A stretch of DNA of 64,000 nt, from the NCBI GenBank assembly GCA_018623155.1, contig JAAZVZ010000008.1, positions 1-64,000 on the forward strand. The letters are read 5' to 3'. Made by a program: the position numbers and the translations under genes. Numbering within the stretch: position 1 is the stretch's first letter; every line of letters begins with the position of its first letter. The notes below the pieces were generated by a model that was not told the origin of the DNA, searched no databases, and was given only the letters and a program-made list of their open reading frames with translations. Source of the DNA: Glaciecola sp. (GTDB lineage Bacteria; Pseudomonadota; Gammaproteobacteria; Enterobacterales; Alteromonadaceae). Positions 38,350 through 45,899 of this stretch are shown in pieces.

Positions 38350-38691
38350 CTAACTCGCTACCATCTCTGTTGGATCGCCTTCGTATAATTCAACGGTAAT
38401 GACCGTATCAATTCTTAAAAGCTTTATGAGTTCCAATGGTTGACTGTGTACATTTGACAAAACCACTTCAATAGAATGTTCTCTCATTTTTTTAAACAAG
38501 AAAACAATCACACCAATACCGGATGAATCAATGAAAGAGACATTTTTCATATCAATGGTAATGGTGGTAAAGTCTTGCTGGGCAGCGAGCTGAACAAATT
38601 CATTTCGAATTTGTTCTGTGCTTTCGGCATCAAGTTCACCTGATAGAGTAAACTGTAATTCTGTTCCTATATGTTCTTTTACGAAGTCCAT
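38350..38691 (-). CDS. sypA: STAS-domain anti-sigma-antagonist-like protein (SypA-like)
   Basis: A 113-residue single STAS domain. The phosphorylation site is in IDMKNVSFIDSSGIGVIV, with Ser56 (the first Ser after the Asp) equivalent to the residue phosphorylated in SpoIIAA and SypA. It would act as the switch that the RsbW-REC-PP2C protein phosphorylates and dephosphorylates. GGAGA precedes the ATG. It is the first gene of the minus-strand operon, 83 bases from the upstream gene. Its downstream target is not known; no sigma factor is seen nearby. Confidence 0.9.
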   Translation of the reverse strand: MDFVKEHIGTELQFTLSGELDAESTEQIRNEFVQLAAQQDFTTITIDMKNVSFIDSSGIGVIVFLFKKMREHSIEVVLSNVHSQPLELIKLLRIDTVITVELYEGDPTEMVAS

Positions 38692-38758
38692 GTTTTCTCC
38701 AAAGAAATATTACTGTATTTTTATCGACCTCCCCAAATAAAACTTAAGAACCGTAAGC

Positions 38759-38770
38759 TTGAATATTCAA
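38759..38770. repeat. Perfect 12-bp palindrome upstream of the STAS operon
   Basis: TTGAATATTCAA lies in the gap between the STAS gene and the unknown exported protein, about 70 bases before the STAS start. It may be an operator, but such a short AT-rich palindrome can occur by chance. Confidence 0.3.
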
Positions 38771-38774
38771 TTAT

Positions 38775-39380
38775 TTATTGCGTCAATGCTTTGGCAATGC
38801 GCGCTTTTTGCGAATCGTTTAATTTACCAGCTTGGATCAATTCTACAATGGCATCTGCCAAATCAAACTCCACTTCAGCGGTCTGGTATCGCGAGGTCTC
38901 AACTGACACCTCTTCACCTTCTTTGTCAATCTCGACGACGATCATTTTATGTTGTTTATTGACTTCAATCTCTTGTTCTTTGCCATTTTCATCAATAAAC
39001 ATGAACTCGACTTCTTTTTCGATGATCCCTTGTCCATCTGTGAGCATCTCTTTATCGGTCGGATAAGACACTTTGGTTAGTACTGCCACTAAGCGATCTA
39101 ATTCAGTATTCGGGAGAACAGCAAATGCGCGACGAATGACTTCTTCAGTTAATTCAGTCCCTGGTGCTAATTTGACACGCAGTTCCTTATCCCCACTCAT
39201 GTATTTGATCTCTGTCCCTTCAGCTTCCGGTATCCTATGAGGTGCAAACTTTGCATCGCCTGTCGTATGCCATTTTTTTACCGTGACCTCTTTTTCAACT
39301 TTTTTCATATGGTCATGCGCAAAGGTAGGCACAGACACCAAAGGCAACATAATAAAACTCATTAAAATTAGTTTATTCAT
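38775..39380 (-). CDS. Exported protein of unknown function
   Basis: A 201-residue protein with a signal peptide (MNKLILMSFIMLPLVSVPTFA) followed by a His-containing mature N-terminus (HDHMKK). The mature part is rich in Glu, Lys and Val with alternating charged beta-like stretches (IEKEVEFMFIDENGKEQEIEV). I do not recognise a family. It lies one base after the ElaA-type acetyltransferase gene on the same strand and just upstream of the STAS operon, so read-through into that operon is possible. Confidence 0.7.
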   Translation of the reverse strand: MNKLILMSFIMLPLVSVPTFAHDHMKKVEKEVTVKKWHTTGDAKFAPHRIPEAEGTEIKYMSGDKELRVKLAPGTELTEEVIRRAFAVLPNTELDRLVAVLTKVSYPTDKEMLTDGQGIIEKEVEFMFIDENGKEQEIEVNKQHKMIVVEIDKEGEEVSVETSRYQTAEVEFDLADAIVELIQAGKLNDSQKARIAKALTQ

Positions 39381-39381
39381 T

Positions 39382-39846
39382 TCATTTTCCTTGTAAAATC
39401 ATATCGATATGTTCAATGTCATCTTCTAAGTAGACATTAGAAATAGGTAAAAAGTTTAATTTCTTATAAAAATTTTGCAGGTAGACTTGTGCACCTATGG
39501 TAATGCCTTGTCCTGCCCAATGTTGCTCACAAGTAGCTATTGCTTCAAGCATTAATCTATGGGCGATCCCTCGACCTCTAGCTGGCTCTATCACTAACAC
39601 ACGACCGATACTTGGGGTATCGTAACTCAATCCTGCTGGTAAACATCGTGCATAGGCAATACACTCTCCCGCTTGATATCCAACTAAATGCAATGTTTGT
39701 GGGTGGATGTCTTTATCGTCCAAATCCAAATATGCACATGTTTGTTCTACTACGAACACCTGAGCGCGCATTTTTAATAAGTGATACAGAGTATGAGTAT
39801 CAAGTTGTGCAAAGGAAAAAAGCGAGAATTTGAGCATAACCGGCAT
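39382..39846 (-). CDS. elaA: ElaA-family GNAT acetyltransferase
   Basis: A 154-residue GNAT protein matching the ElaA group: LLKMRAQVFVVEQTCAYLDLDDKD near the N-terminus, the acetyl-CoA loop EPARGRGIAHRL, and the C-terminal IGAQVYLQNFYKKLNF. The substrate is unknown. The start could be the ATG at 39846 (MPVMLKF) or the second Met (MLKFSLF). It is followed after one base by the unknown exported protein, and a divergent promoter region separates it from the class II aldolase gene. Confidence 0.88.
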   Translation of the reverse strand: MPVMLKFSLFSFAQLDTHTLYHLLKMRAQVFVVEQTCAYLDLDDKDIHPQTLHLVGYQAGECIAYARCLPAGLSYDTPSIGRVLVIEPARGRGIAHRLMLEAIATCEQHWAGQGITIGAQVYLQNFYKKLNFLPISNVYLEDDIEHIDMILQGK

Positions 39847-39906
39847 TGTTAATTTTTGTTGTCAGTGTAACAATATCATCATGCAAAGCAATGATAAAAC
39901 GTTACG

Positions 39907-40674
39907 ATGGATATTCCAAACCCAGAACTGATAGGAAAAGTAAGTAATGAAGAATGGCAGATGCGTGTCGACTTGGCTGCCTGTTACAAACTGCTCGTTC
40001 TACATGAGTGGGATGACCTAATTTATACACATGTCTCAGCAAAGGTACCAGGGACTGAGCATTTTTTAATTAACCCATTCGGCCTAACCTTCAGCGAGGT
40101 CACTGCCTCTAACCTGGTCAAAATCGACATTGATGGAAATATTATTCAGGAAGATTGTCCGTTTGATATTAATCCTGCAGGATTCACGATCCACAGTGCC
40201 GTGCATGCAGCAAGAGACGATGCCACTTGTGTAATTCATATTCATCAAGACGATGCAATTGCCGTTGCCTCACAACAAAGCGGGCTATTACCTTTGAGTC
40301 AATACGCCGCTTTTGCACTAGCCTCCTTGTCTTATCACGACTATGAAGGCCTTGCTGTCGATGCAGGAGAATGCGAGCGACTACAAAGTGATTTAGGTAA
40401 TGCTAATTTTATGTTGCTACCTAATCACGGCGCCTTAACGGTTGGACAAACTATTGGCGATGCGTTTATGCATATGTATGATTTGATTCGCGCCTGTCAG
40501 ATCCAACTTAAAATGCAACAATCCGGCGCTGAGCTGATATATTTGCCACCAGATATTGTGCCAAACATTAAAGCGCAGGCGAATGTTGTTCACACCGGTC
40601 TCACCGGTGGACAAAAAGCCTGGCCAGCCATGTTGCGTCGTGTCAAAGCAGCTTTTCCCGACTTTGACCAATAA
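39907..40674 (+). CDS. Class II aldolase/adducin-family protein
   Basis: A 255-residue protein of the class II aldolase/adducin fold. The metal-binding HxH (CVIHIHQDDA, ~115) and the later His (LLPNHGALTVG) are present. The segment NPAGFTIHSAVH sits where fuculose-phosphate aldolases carry their catalytic Glu, and no Glu is visible there, so it may belong to the adducin-like group of unknown or different activity. It lies 22 bases before an enolase-superfamily dehydratase gene. A role late in a sugar-acid pathway is inferred from context. Confidence 0.8.
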   Translation: MDIPNPELIGKVSNEEWQMRVDLAACYKLLVLHEWDDLIYTHVSAKVPGTEHFLINPFGLTFSEVTASNLVKIDIDGNIIQEDCPFDINPAGFTIHSAVHAARDDATCVIHIHQDDAIAVASQQSGLLPLSQYAAFALASLSYHDYEGLAVDAGECERLQSDLGNANFMLLPNHGALTVGQTIGDAFMHMYDLIRACQIQLKMQQSGAELIYLPPDIVPNIKAQANVVHTGLTGGQKAWPAMLRRVKAAFPDFDQ

Positions 40675-40696
40675 CTTACCAAGATAAGAGAACACA

Positions 40697-41872
40697 ATGA
40701 AAATTACCCACGTTGAAATATTTGATATCCACTGTCCAGATCGTCCTCCATGGAATCCTATTTTTGTGCGCATTCACACCGATGAAGGTATTCATGGTGT
40801 GGGTGAGGCAGGCCTTGCCTATGATTGGGGACACAGTGCTGCGGCGGCAATGATTAAAGAGATCGCTGAAGCGGTTCTCATTGGATACGATCCATTTAAA
40901 ACCGAAGCCTTATGGTCGCGTATGTTACGTGAGAGTTTCTGGGGACTCGGTGGAGGCCCTATTTTATATTCAGCCATGTCAGCCATTGATACGGCTTTGT
41001 GGGATATCAAAGGCAAAGCCTTAAATGTCCCTGTGTATCAACTCCTCGGTGGCAAGACTAACGATAATTTGCGTACCTATGCATCACAATTGCAATTTGA
41101 CTGGGATAAAGAGTGCACCAAGCTAATTCACCCGGAACAATATGCCGCAGCGGCTCGCAAAGCAATGGATGAGGGGTATGATGCGGTAAAAGTCGATCCA
41201 ATTGTCTATGATGAACATGGTGAATCAAGCTTTGACCGCACCAAGTTGTTTACGCCAAAACAAATGAAACTCTTTGGTGACCGCTTAAGAGCGATTCGCG
41301 ATGAAGTCGGTGATGAAGTCGACATAATCTTTGAAGCGCATTCTTTGATGGGCTGCGCGTCTGCGATTCAAATGGGCGCGGTGATTGAAGAAGTCGGCTG
41401 CATGATGTTTGAGGAGCCAGTCAACTATCTCAACTCCGCGGTACACAAAAAAGTCGCCGATAAACTCACTGTCCCGATTGCTGGTGGAGAACGTTTATAT
41501 CATCGTTGGGATGTGCGCCCGTATTTTGAAGATCAGAGTATCGATGTACTCCAACCTGATGTTGGCCTGAGTGGTGGCTTTACCGAGGCAAAGAAAGTCT
41601 GTGATTACGCTGATACTTATGATATCCGTGTTCAAGCTCATGTGTGCGGAGGCCCTGTTGCCACAGCTGCAGCATTACAGCTTGAAGCTGCGATACCAAA
41701 TTTCTTGATTCACGAGCATCATACCTATGCGATAAAGCATTGGAACCGGGAGTTGTGTATTCAGGACTATCAACCACAAAATGGGGAATTTAAGGTACCC
41801 GATTTACCTGGGATCGGTATTGAACTCAATGATGAGGTTGTTAAGCGGTCGCCTCATGTAACCGTAAAATAA
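40697..41872 (+). CDS. Enolase-superfamily sugar-acid dehydratase (mandelate racemase/MLE family)
   Basis: A 391-residue protein with the N-terminal capping domain and a (beta/alpha)7-beta barrel. AMSAIDTALWDIKGKALNVPVYQLLGG is the family signature. Likely metal and catalytic residues lie in KVDP, FEAHSLMG, FEEPV, GGERLY, QPDVG and QAHVCGGP. It probably dehydrates an aldonic acid to a 2-keto-3-deoxy acid; the exact sugar cannot be read. AAGATAAGAG precedes the start. Its 3' end overlaps that of the convergent lactonase gene by 19 bases. Confidence 0.85.
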   Translation: MKITHVEIFDIHCPDRPPWNPIFVRIHTDEGIHGVGEAGLAYDWGHSAAAAMIKEIAEAVLIGYDPFKTEALWSRMLRESFWGLGGGPILYSAMSAIDTALWDIKGKALNVPVYQLLGGKTNDNLRTYASQLQFDWDKECTKLIHPEQYAAAARKAMDEGYDAVKVDPIVYDEHGESSFDRTKLFTPKQMKLFGDRLRAIRDEVGDEVDIIFEAHSLMGCASAIQMGAVIEEVGCMMFEEPVNYLNSAVHKKVADKLTVPIAGGERLYHRWDVRPYFEDQSIDVLQPDVGLSGGFTEAKKVCDYADTYDIRVQAHVCGGPVATAAALQLEAAIPNFLIHEHHTYAIKHWNRELCIQDYQPQNGEFKVPDLPGIGIELNDEVVKRSPHVTVK

Positions 41873-42675
41873 ACTCGTTTAGCATTGTTATAATACAGCT
41901 CAGGTCTATCTGCATAGGCCTGAGTTAAATATGACCAATACTCACAATATGACATACGCCATGTTAACAATGGAAAATTGCTAGCAATTAACACGCGCTC
42001 TTTCCCAAAATACTCAATACATTGGTCAATCACATACTGAACTTCAGCCCATGTAAACTGAGTGTCCTGCATTTCAAACCCTGAGCATTTTATCACTAAC
42101 GAAGGTATTTGCGATAATGCAAACATCCCAGCACGCCAGTTTTGTCGTTCTGATGAGGATACTGCACAATACCCAGCATGATTGATTACCCAGCGCCAAT
42201 GAGAGTGAGTATGTAGAAGGTCAGACACTCGTTCAACAATTTCTTGGTTAGCCGCATCAAATTGAGCTTCAAATAAGTATCCGTGTTGCGCAAGAATATT
42301 GAGATTGTCAACGGCTTGAGGGTTGCTTAATAATTCTGGTGCAGCGCCATCCAAAATGTGACGCCCCCCAACACAGCGTGGGTATTTTGCAAGTTTCGCC
42401 AAACTCTCAACAAATGCTTCTGAAGGTAACGTCAGATCAAGGGTGGCAATAGCTCGCATTGGTTTTGTTGCAACTGATTCTAGCCAAGCCAACTCGCGCC
42501 AAGGTTGCGTGTTATCAAAACCAGCCTCAATATGTACGTAAGCCTCGCAATGCAACCCCTTGTCAGAGACCTGTAGTGGCAAATTACTCGTGTTACGTAA
42601 CCAGTGATAATGACCTTGCTGCGCATCCCAAATGTGTAAATGCGGATCGATAAATCTCACGGAGTGCTCGCTCAT
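41854..42675 (-). CDS. Amidohydrolase-2 family lactonase-like protein
   Basis: A 273-residue TIM-barrel metal-dependent hydrolase. The N-terminal FIDPHLHIWD is the DxHxH-type metal motif of the amidohydrolase-2/fuconolactonase group, with VINHAGYC and ASNFPL later in the barrel. Members hydrolyse sugar lactones (for example fucono-lactone) to aldonic acids. It overlaps the upstream SDR gene by four bases. Dehydrogenase then lactonase is the expected order of action, with the convergent dehydratase acting next. Confidence 0.82.
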   Translation of the reverse strand: MSEHSVRFIDPHLHIWDAQQGHYHWLRNTSNLPLQVSDKGLHCEAYVHIEAGFDNTQPWRELAWLESVATKPMRAIATLDLTLPSEAFVESLAKLAKYPRCVGGRHILDGAAPELLSNPQAVDNLNILAQHGYLFEAQFDAANQEIVERVSDLLHTHSHWRWVINHAGYCAVSSSERQNWRAGMFALSQIPSLVIKCSGFEMQDTQFTWAEVQYVIDQCIEYFGKERVLIASNFPLLTWRMSYCEYWSYLTQAYADRPELYYNNAKRVYFTVT

Positions 42676-43397
42676 CGCGCTGTATATCCACCATCCAACA
42701 TAGCTAAAGATCCTGTAATAAAGCTTGCCTCATCAGACAAAAGAAAGGCTGCATACGCGGCCACTTCCTCTGCTGTGCCCAGTCGATTTAATGGTTGTTC
42801 CGCTGCTTCTGCACAGTGCACCTCTTGTGCAACTGCGCCACTTCGAGCACAATATTTCGCAATGGCCTCTTGATACAATGGTGTATCAATGGTGCCAGGA
42901 CAAAGGGCATTGGCACGAATATTATAAGCAGCAAAATCGATAGCAGTTGTTTTCACCATTGATGCCAAGGCATGTTTGGATAGGTTATAAGCAAATGAAT
43001 TTGGTTTTGCCACAACCGCTTGGTCTGATGCGACGGCCAAAATAACTCCATTACGCTGAGATTTTAAAGTTGGTAACACGGCCTGCACTGCTGCATACGC
43101 ACCCTTTACATTAAGCGCAAATAAATTGTCAAATGTGGTCTCGTCGGTATCTTCAATGCTTGCAGACAGATGAATACCAGCGTTGCTCACTAACCCATAA
43201 ACAGTGTGTTTTACACAAATATCAGACACGACTTGTTGCACCTGGTCAAAATTGCGCATATCGCAAAAGTGATACTCGCCAACGTCACTAGCATGGATAT
43301 CAAGATTACACACGTGATAGCCATTACTGACAAAGCGCTTAGCCATGGCAAGGCCAATCCCTGAACTGCCGCCTGTTAAAATAATTGTTTTAGACAT
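42672..43397 (-). CDS. SDR-family sugar dehydrogenase
   Basis: A 241-residue short-chain dehydrogenase. It has the NAD(P)-binding TGGSSGIGLAMA (~8-19), NAG (VSNAGIHL), a catalytic Tyr and Lys in YNLSKHA, and the C-terminal signature ITGSLAMLDGGYTAR. LDIHAS at the end of beta-2 suggests NAD preference. Together with the adjacent lactonase and dehydratase it fits a non-phosphorylating oxidation of a sugar such as L-fucose or a relative. The sugar is inferred, not shown. Confidence 0.85.
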   Translation of the reverse strand: MSKTIILTGGSSGIGLAMAKRFVSNGYHVCNLDIHASDVGEYHFCDMRNFDQVQQVVSDICVKHTVYGLVSNAGIHLSASIEDTDETTFDNLFALNVKGAYAAVQAVLPTLKSQRNGVILAVASDQAVVAKPNSFAYNLSKHALASMVKTTAIDFAAYNIRANALCPGTIDTPLYQEAIAKYCARSGAVAQEVHCAEAAEQPLNRLGTAEEVAAYAAFLLSDEASFITGSLAMLDGGYTAR

Positions 43398-43455
43398 GAA
43401 GGTTATTATTGGTCATAAACGGTGTTACTAACCATACTCTGAGAAGGTGCAAATG

Positions 43456-44364
43456 TTAAGCTTGATTTTGAGAAATTACATCTTCTTGAAGGATCGACAA
43501 TGAATCTAAATGTTTTACTAATAAACTAGTCAGTGCTTTAGGCTGTTGCATATGCACATAGTGGTTACCCGGCAAATGGACTGAGTCAAATTGCGATAAC
43601 CAAGACTGCCGCGATGTTGCCTGAAGTGCTACCCGTTCGAAACCATCTTCCCCCATAATTAAGGTCACAGGACAATGGACATTTTGCATGATTGTGCGCG
43701 CTTGTTCATCACTAAAACGCAACGTCGATTGAGTACGCAATCTAGGATCGGTTTTCCAGGTAATTTCAGTCCCTGAAAAATTGACATTCCGCTCCATAAT
43801 CATGGCAGCGTGGGACTCATCTAAACCACTGGCGTTTTGTTTTGCTTTGATTAAGGACTCCCAATCACTGGGTTGCTTAATGGTTTTCAAATACACGCTC
43901 ATTCTCGAACGAAACGCGTTTTGCATTTGTTCAACCGTGCTCTTTTCTGAGCTTGATAAAGGCCCCATAGCCTCTACGCAAATTAACCTTTCAATGCTTT
44001 GTGGCATAATGGAAGCCAGAGAAGAAGATACGATCCCACCCATCGAATGCCCTAATAACGTAACAGATTGCCATTGCTGAGATTGAATCAAAGCATATAA
44101 ATCGAATACGTAATCAGTATGATGATAATGTGCGTCCAGTGAGCGATGAGAACTGTTCCCGTGTCCTGCAAAATCAAGTGCTAACCAATTATATTCTGAG
44201 GCCAAAGCACTTTGTTTCAACTCCCCAAATAACGGTAGCCAGGTATTGGCATTGTCTAACCAACCATGAGTGCACAGTACGATGGGTTTGTTGTCTTGCC
44301 ATGGTACTAAACTGAATCCTGCGAGAGTCAGTCCTGTGGGTAAATCATATTGTTGGGCGATCAC
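43456..44364 (-). CDS. Alpha/beta hydrolase
   Basis: A 302-residue alpha/beta-hydrolase with the oxyanion region CTHGWLDNANTW (~31-42), the nucleophile elbow GHSMGG (Ser ~105) and the late catalytic His in PGNHYVHM. The substrate is unknown. It starts with GTG overlapping the stop of the Slp lipoprotein gene by four bases (GTGA), so translation of the two is likely coupled. Confidence 0.85.
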   Translation of the reverse strand: MIAQQYDLPTGLTLAGFSLVPWQDNKPIVLCTHGWLDNANTWLPLFGELKQSALASEYNWLALDFAGHGNSSHRSLDAHYHHTDYVFDLYALIQSQQWQSVTLLGHSMGGIVSSSLASIMPQSIERLICVEAMGPLSSSEKSTVEQMQNAFRSRMSVYLKTIKQPSDWESLIKAKQNASGLDESHAAMIMERNVNFSGTEITWKTDPRLRTQSTLRFSDEQARTIMQNVHCPVTLIMGEDGFERVALQATSRQSWLSQFDSVHLPGNHYVHMQQPKALTSLLVKHLDSLSILQEDVISQNQA

Positions 44365-45095
44365 CTACCACGTTCTCGCGGGTTATTATTGCTGGTTGGC
44401 TGACGCTGTGGCTTAGGTGGTGGTACCGTTGGCTCAATGACCTGACCGCGGTTATCGGTAGGTGCGGTTGACAGGTTACCTGGTCTATCATTACTCGACT
44501 GTGTGTTGTTGGAGCGGATGCGTACAGTGGAATGATTCACAACTGGTGTCAAATGACGAATTCTCCGATAAGGTACTCCAATATACTGAAAACCATAACC
44601 ATAGCCAAAACGATACATGTGGCTGTGATGAATGGTCGTAATGTCCACATCTTGTTGATCTTCCCACAAGTGATAACCGCTGACTTGCAAGCTAGGATAG
44701 GTGTAGGCTTGCTCACCGACTGTACCTTGCATTGCCTCAGAAACCGAACCTAATACACTCACAACACGGTCTTTTTTAAACACCATAGGGTCGATAAAAC
44801 CATCAACTACTGCTTTAAATCGTCCTATACTGGCTTCGCGCAAATTGGGCCGCCCATTGGCTTTGAGAGGGTAATGCACAATTTCCATGACCGAGTATTC
44901 AGGCAAATTCTCGACGCCTGCAATCACTCCTCCCCAACGGGCAACGGTGCCTATTGGCACATTATCCATCACAGCGTTTTCATACGTAACCATATTTGTC
45001 ACTGGCGATTGCAAAGACTCAGGTACTGAAACACACGCCGACAACCCAATGGTTAATAACATAACTGAAAATGATTTGTGAGCTTTGTTGAGCAT
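44361..45095 (-). CDS. slp: Slp-family outer-membrane lipoprotein
   Basis: A 244-residue lipoprotein with the lipobox IGLSAC (Cys ~21). The Slp domain is visible in MDNVPIGTVARWGGVIAGVENLPEYSVMEIVHYPL and GRFKAVVDGFIDPMVFKKDRVVSVLGSV. The C-terminal ~60 residues are a low-complexity Pro/Arg/Asn/Thr tail (PPPKPQRQPTSNNNPRERGR) not typical of short Slp proteins. Slp is a starvation- and acid-linked outer-membrane lipoprotein in E. coli. Confidence 0.88.
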   Translation of the reverse strand: MLNKAHKSFSVMLLTIGLSACVSVPESLQSPVTNMVTYENAVMDNVPIGTVARWGGVIAGVENLPEYSVMEIVHYPLKANGRPNLREASIGRFKAVVDGFIDPMVFKKDRVVSVLGSVSEAMQGTVGEQAYTYPSLQVSGYHLWEDQQDVDITTIHHSHMYRFGYGYGFQYIGVPYRRIRHLTPVVNHSTVRIRSNNTQSSNDRPGNLSTAPTDNRGQVIEPTVPPPKPQRQPTSNNNPRERGR

Positions 45096-45203
45096 AATAG
45101 ACGACTCCTACTATCGGAATCTCAGTGTATGTAAGTAAGGATTAATCGCAACTGAATTTTGACGAGTAATTTGATACGGATTGCGACCTGAGCAGAAATT
45201 GCA

Positions 45204-45890
45204 TTACCTTCCTGGGAGCTTTTTCCACGTAACTGTATCACGTACATATTGCGGCGCTATATCTTCTACCGCTTGCCCTTGTCCTGTAGCAAAGGCCTTG
45301 GCTGCGAGAGGAAGCATATTGCAAGCATCAGGTAATCTGCAAGTGACTTCAACGCCATCGCCTAACTCAGGGTACGCCTCCCAGCCTGTCCCTACTGCGA
45401 CAAACCTCTCTTGAGGAAGTTGTTTCAAAGCATTGATTGGCGACAATACGCTCTCATCACCTTTGATAACAACCAAACCATCAACTACATGATACTGTGC
45501 AAAGTAGACCTCACTCATGCGAGCATCTATTGCGCTGATAATAGGGGTAGTTGATGACTGTGACTCGCCTGTGTGAACGACCGCGCTTTGCGCTAGAGTC
45601 GCTAGGGTAGATATCCCCACCACTGGTATGTCTAATCCTAACGCCAACCCTTGACAATGAGCTGTCGCAATGCGGACCCCCGTAAAGCTTCCTGGGCCTT
45701 GTCCAAATGCGATACCGTCAATGGAAGATTTATCTAATTTGGCTTCCTTTAAAACATCATCGATCATACCAAGTAGTTTTTGTGCATGTTGTTGTGGACA
45801 TTCTTCCCAACGTGAAAATACGCCTTGTGCTGTTTGTAAAGCAACGGAGCATGCTTCTGTTGCAGTATCTATCGCCAATATATTGTTCAT
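45204..45890 (-). CDS. tsaB: tRNA threonylcarbamoyladenosine protein TsaB
   Basis: A 228-residue ASKHA-fold protein: N-terminal ILAIDTATEACSVAL, then GIAFGQGPGSFTGVRIATAHCQGLALG (~60-86). TsaB pairs with TsaD and TsaE to make the t6A modification of ANN-reading tRNAs. It starts nine bases after the helicase gene stop on the same strand, an arrangement (yoaA-tsaB) also found in enterobacteria. Confidence 0.93.
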   Translation of the reverse strand: MNNILAIDTATEACSVALQTAQGVFSRWEECPQQHAQKLLGMIDDVLKEAKLDKSSIDGIAFGQGPGSFTGVRIATAHCQGLALGLDIPVVGISTLATLAQSAVVHTGESQSSTTPIISAIDARMSEVYFAQYHVVDGLVVIKGDESVLSPINALKQLPQERFVAVGTGWEAYPELGDGVEVTCRLPDACNMLPLAAKAFATGQGQAVEDIAPQYVRDTVTWKKLPGR

Positions 45891-45899
45891 AGTTCGTAT

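Noticed and set aside
38692-38774. Sigma-54 promoter before the STAS gene, as in Vibrio syp
   Set aside because: I looked for a GG-N10-GC type -24/-12 element and saw none that was convincing, so no promoter is called.
38671-39066. 131-residue plus-strand ORF opposite the exported protein gene
   Set aside because: It is antisense to a gene with a clear signal peptide and start. The Ser/Leu-rich product is typical of shadow ORFs.
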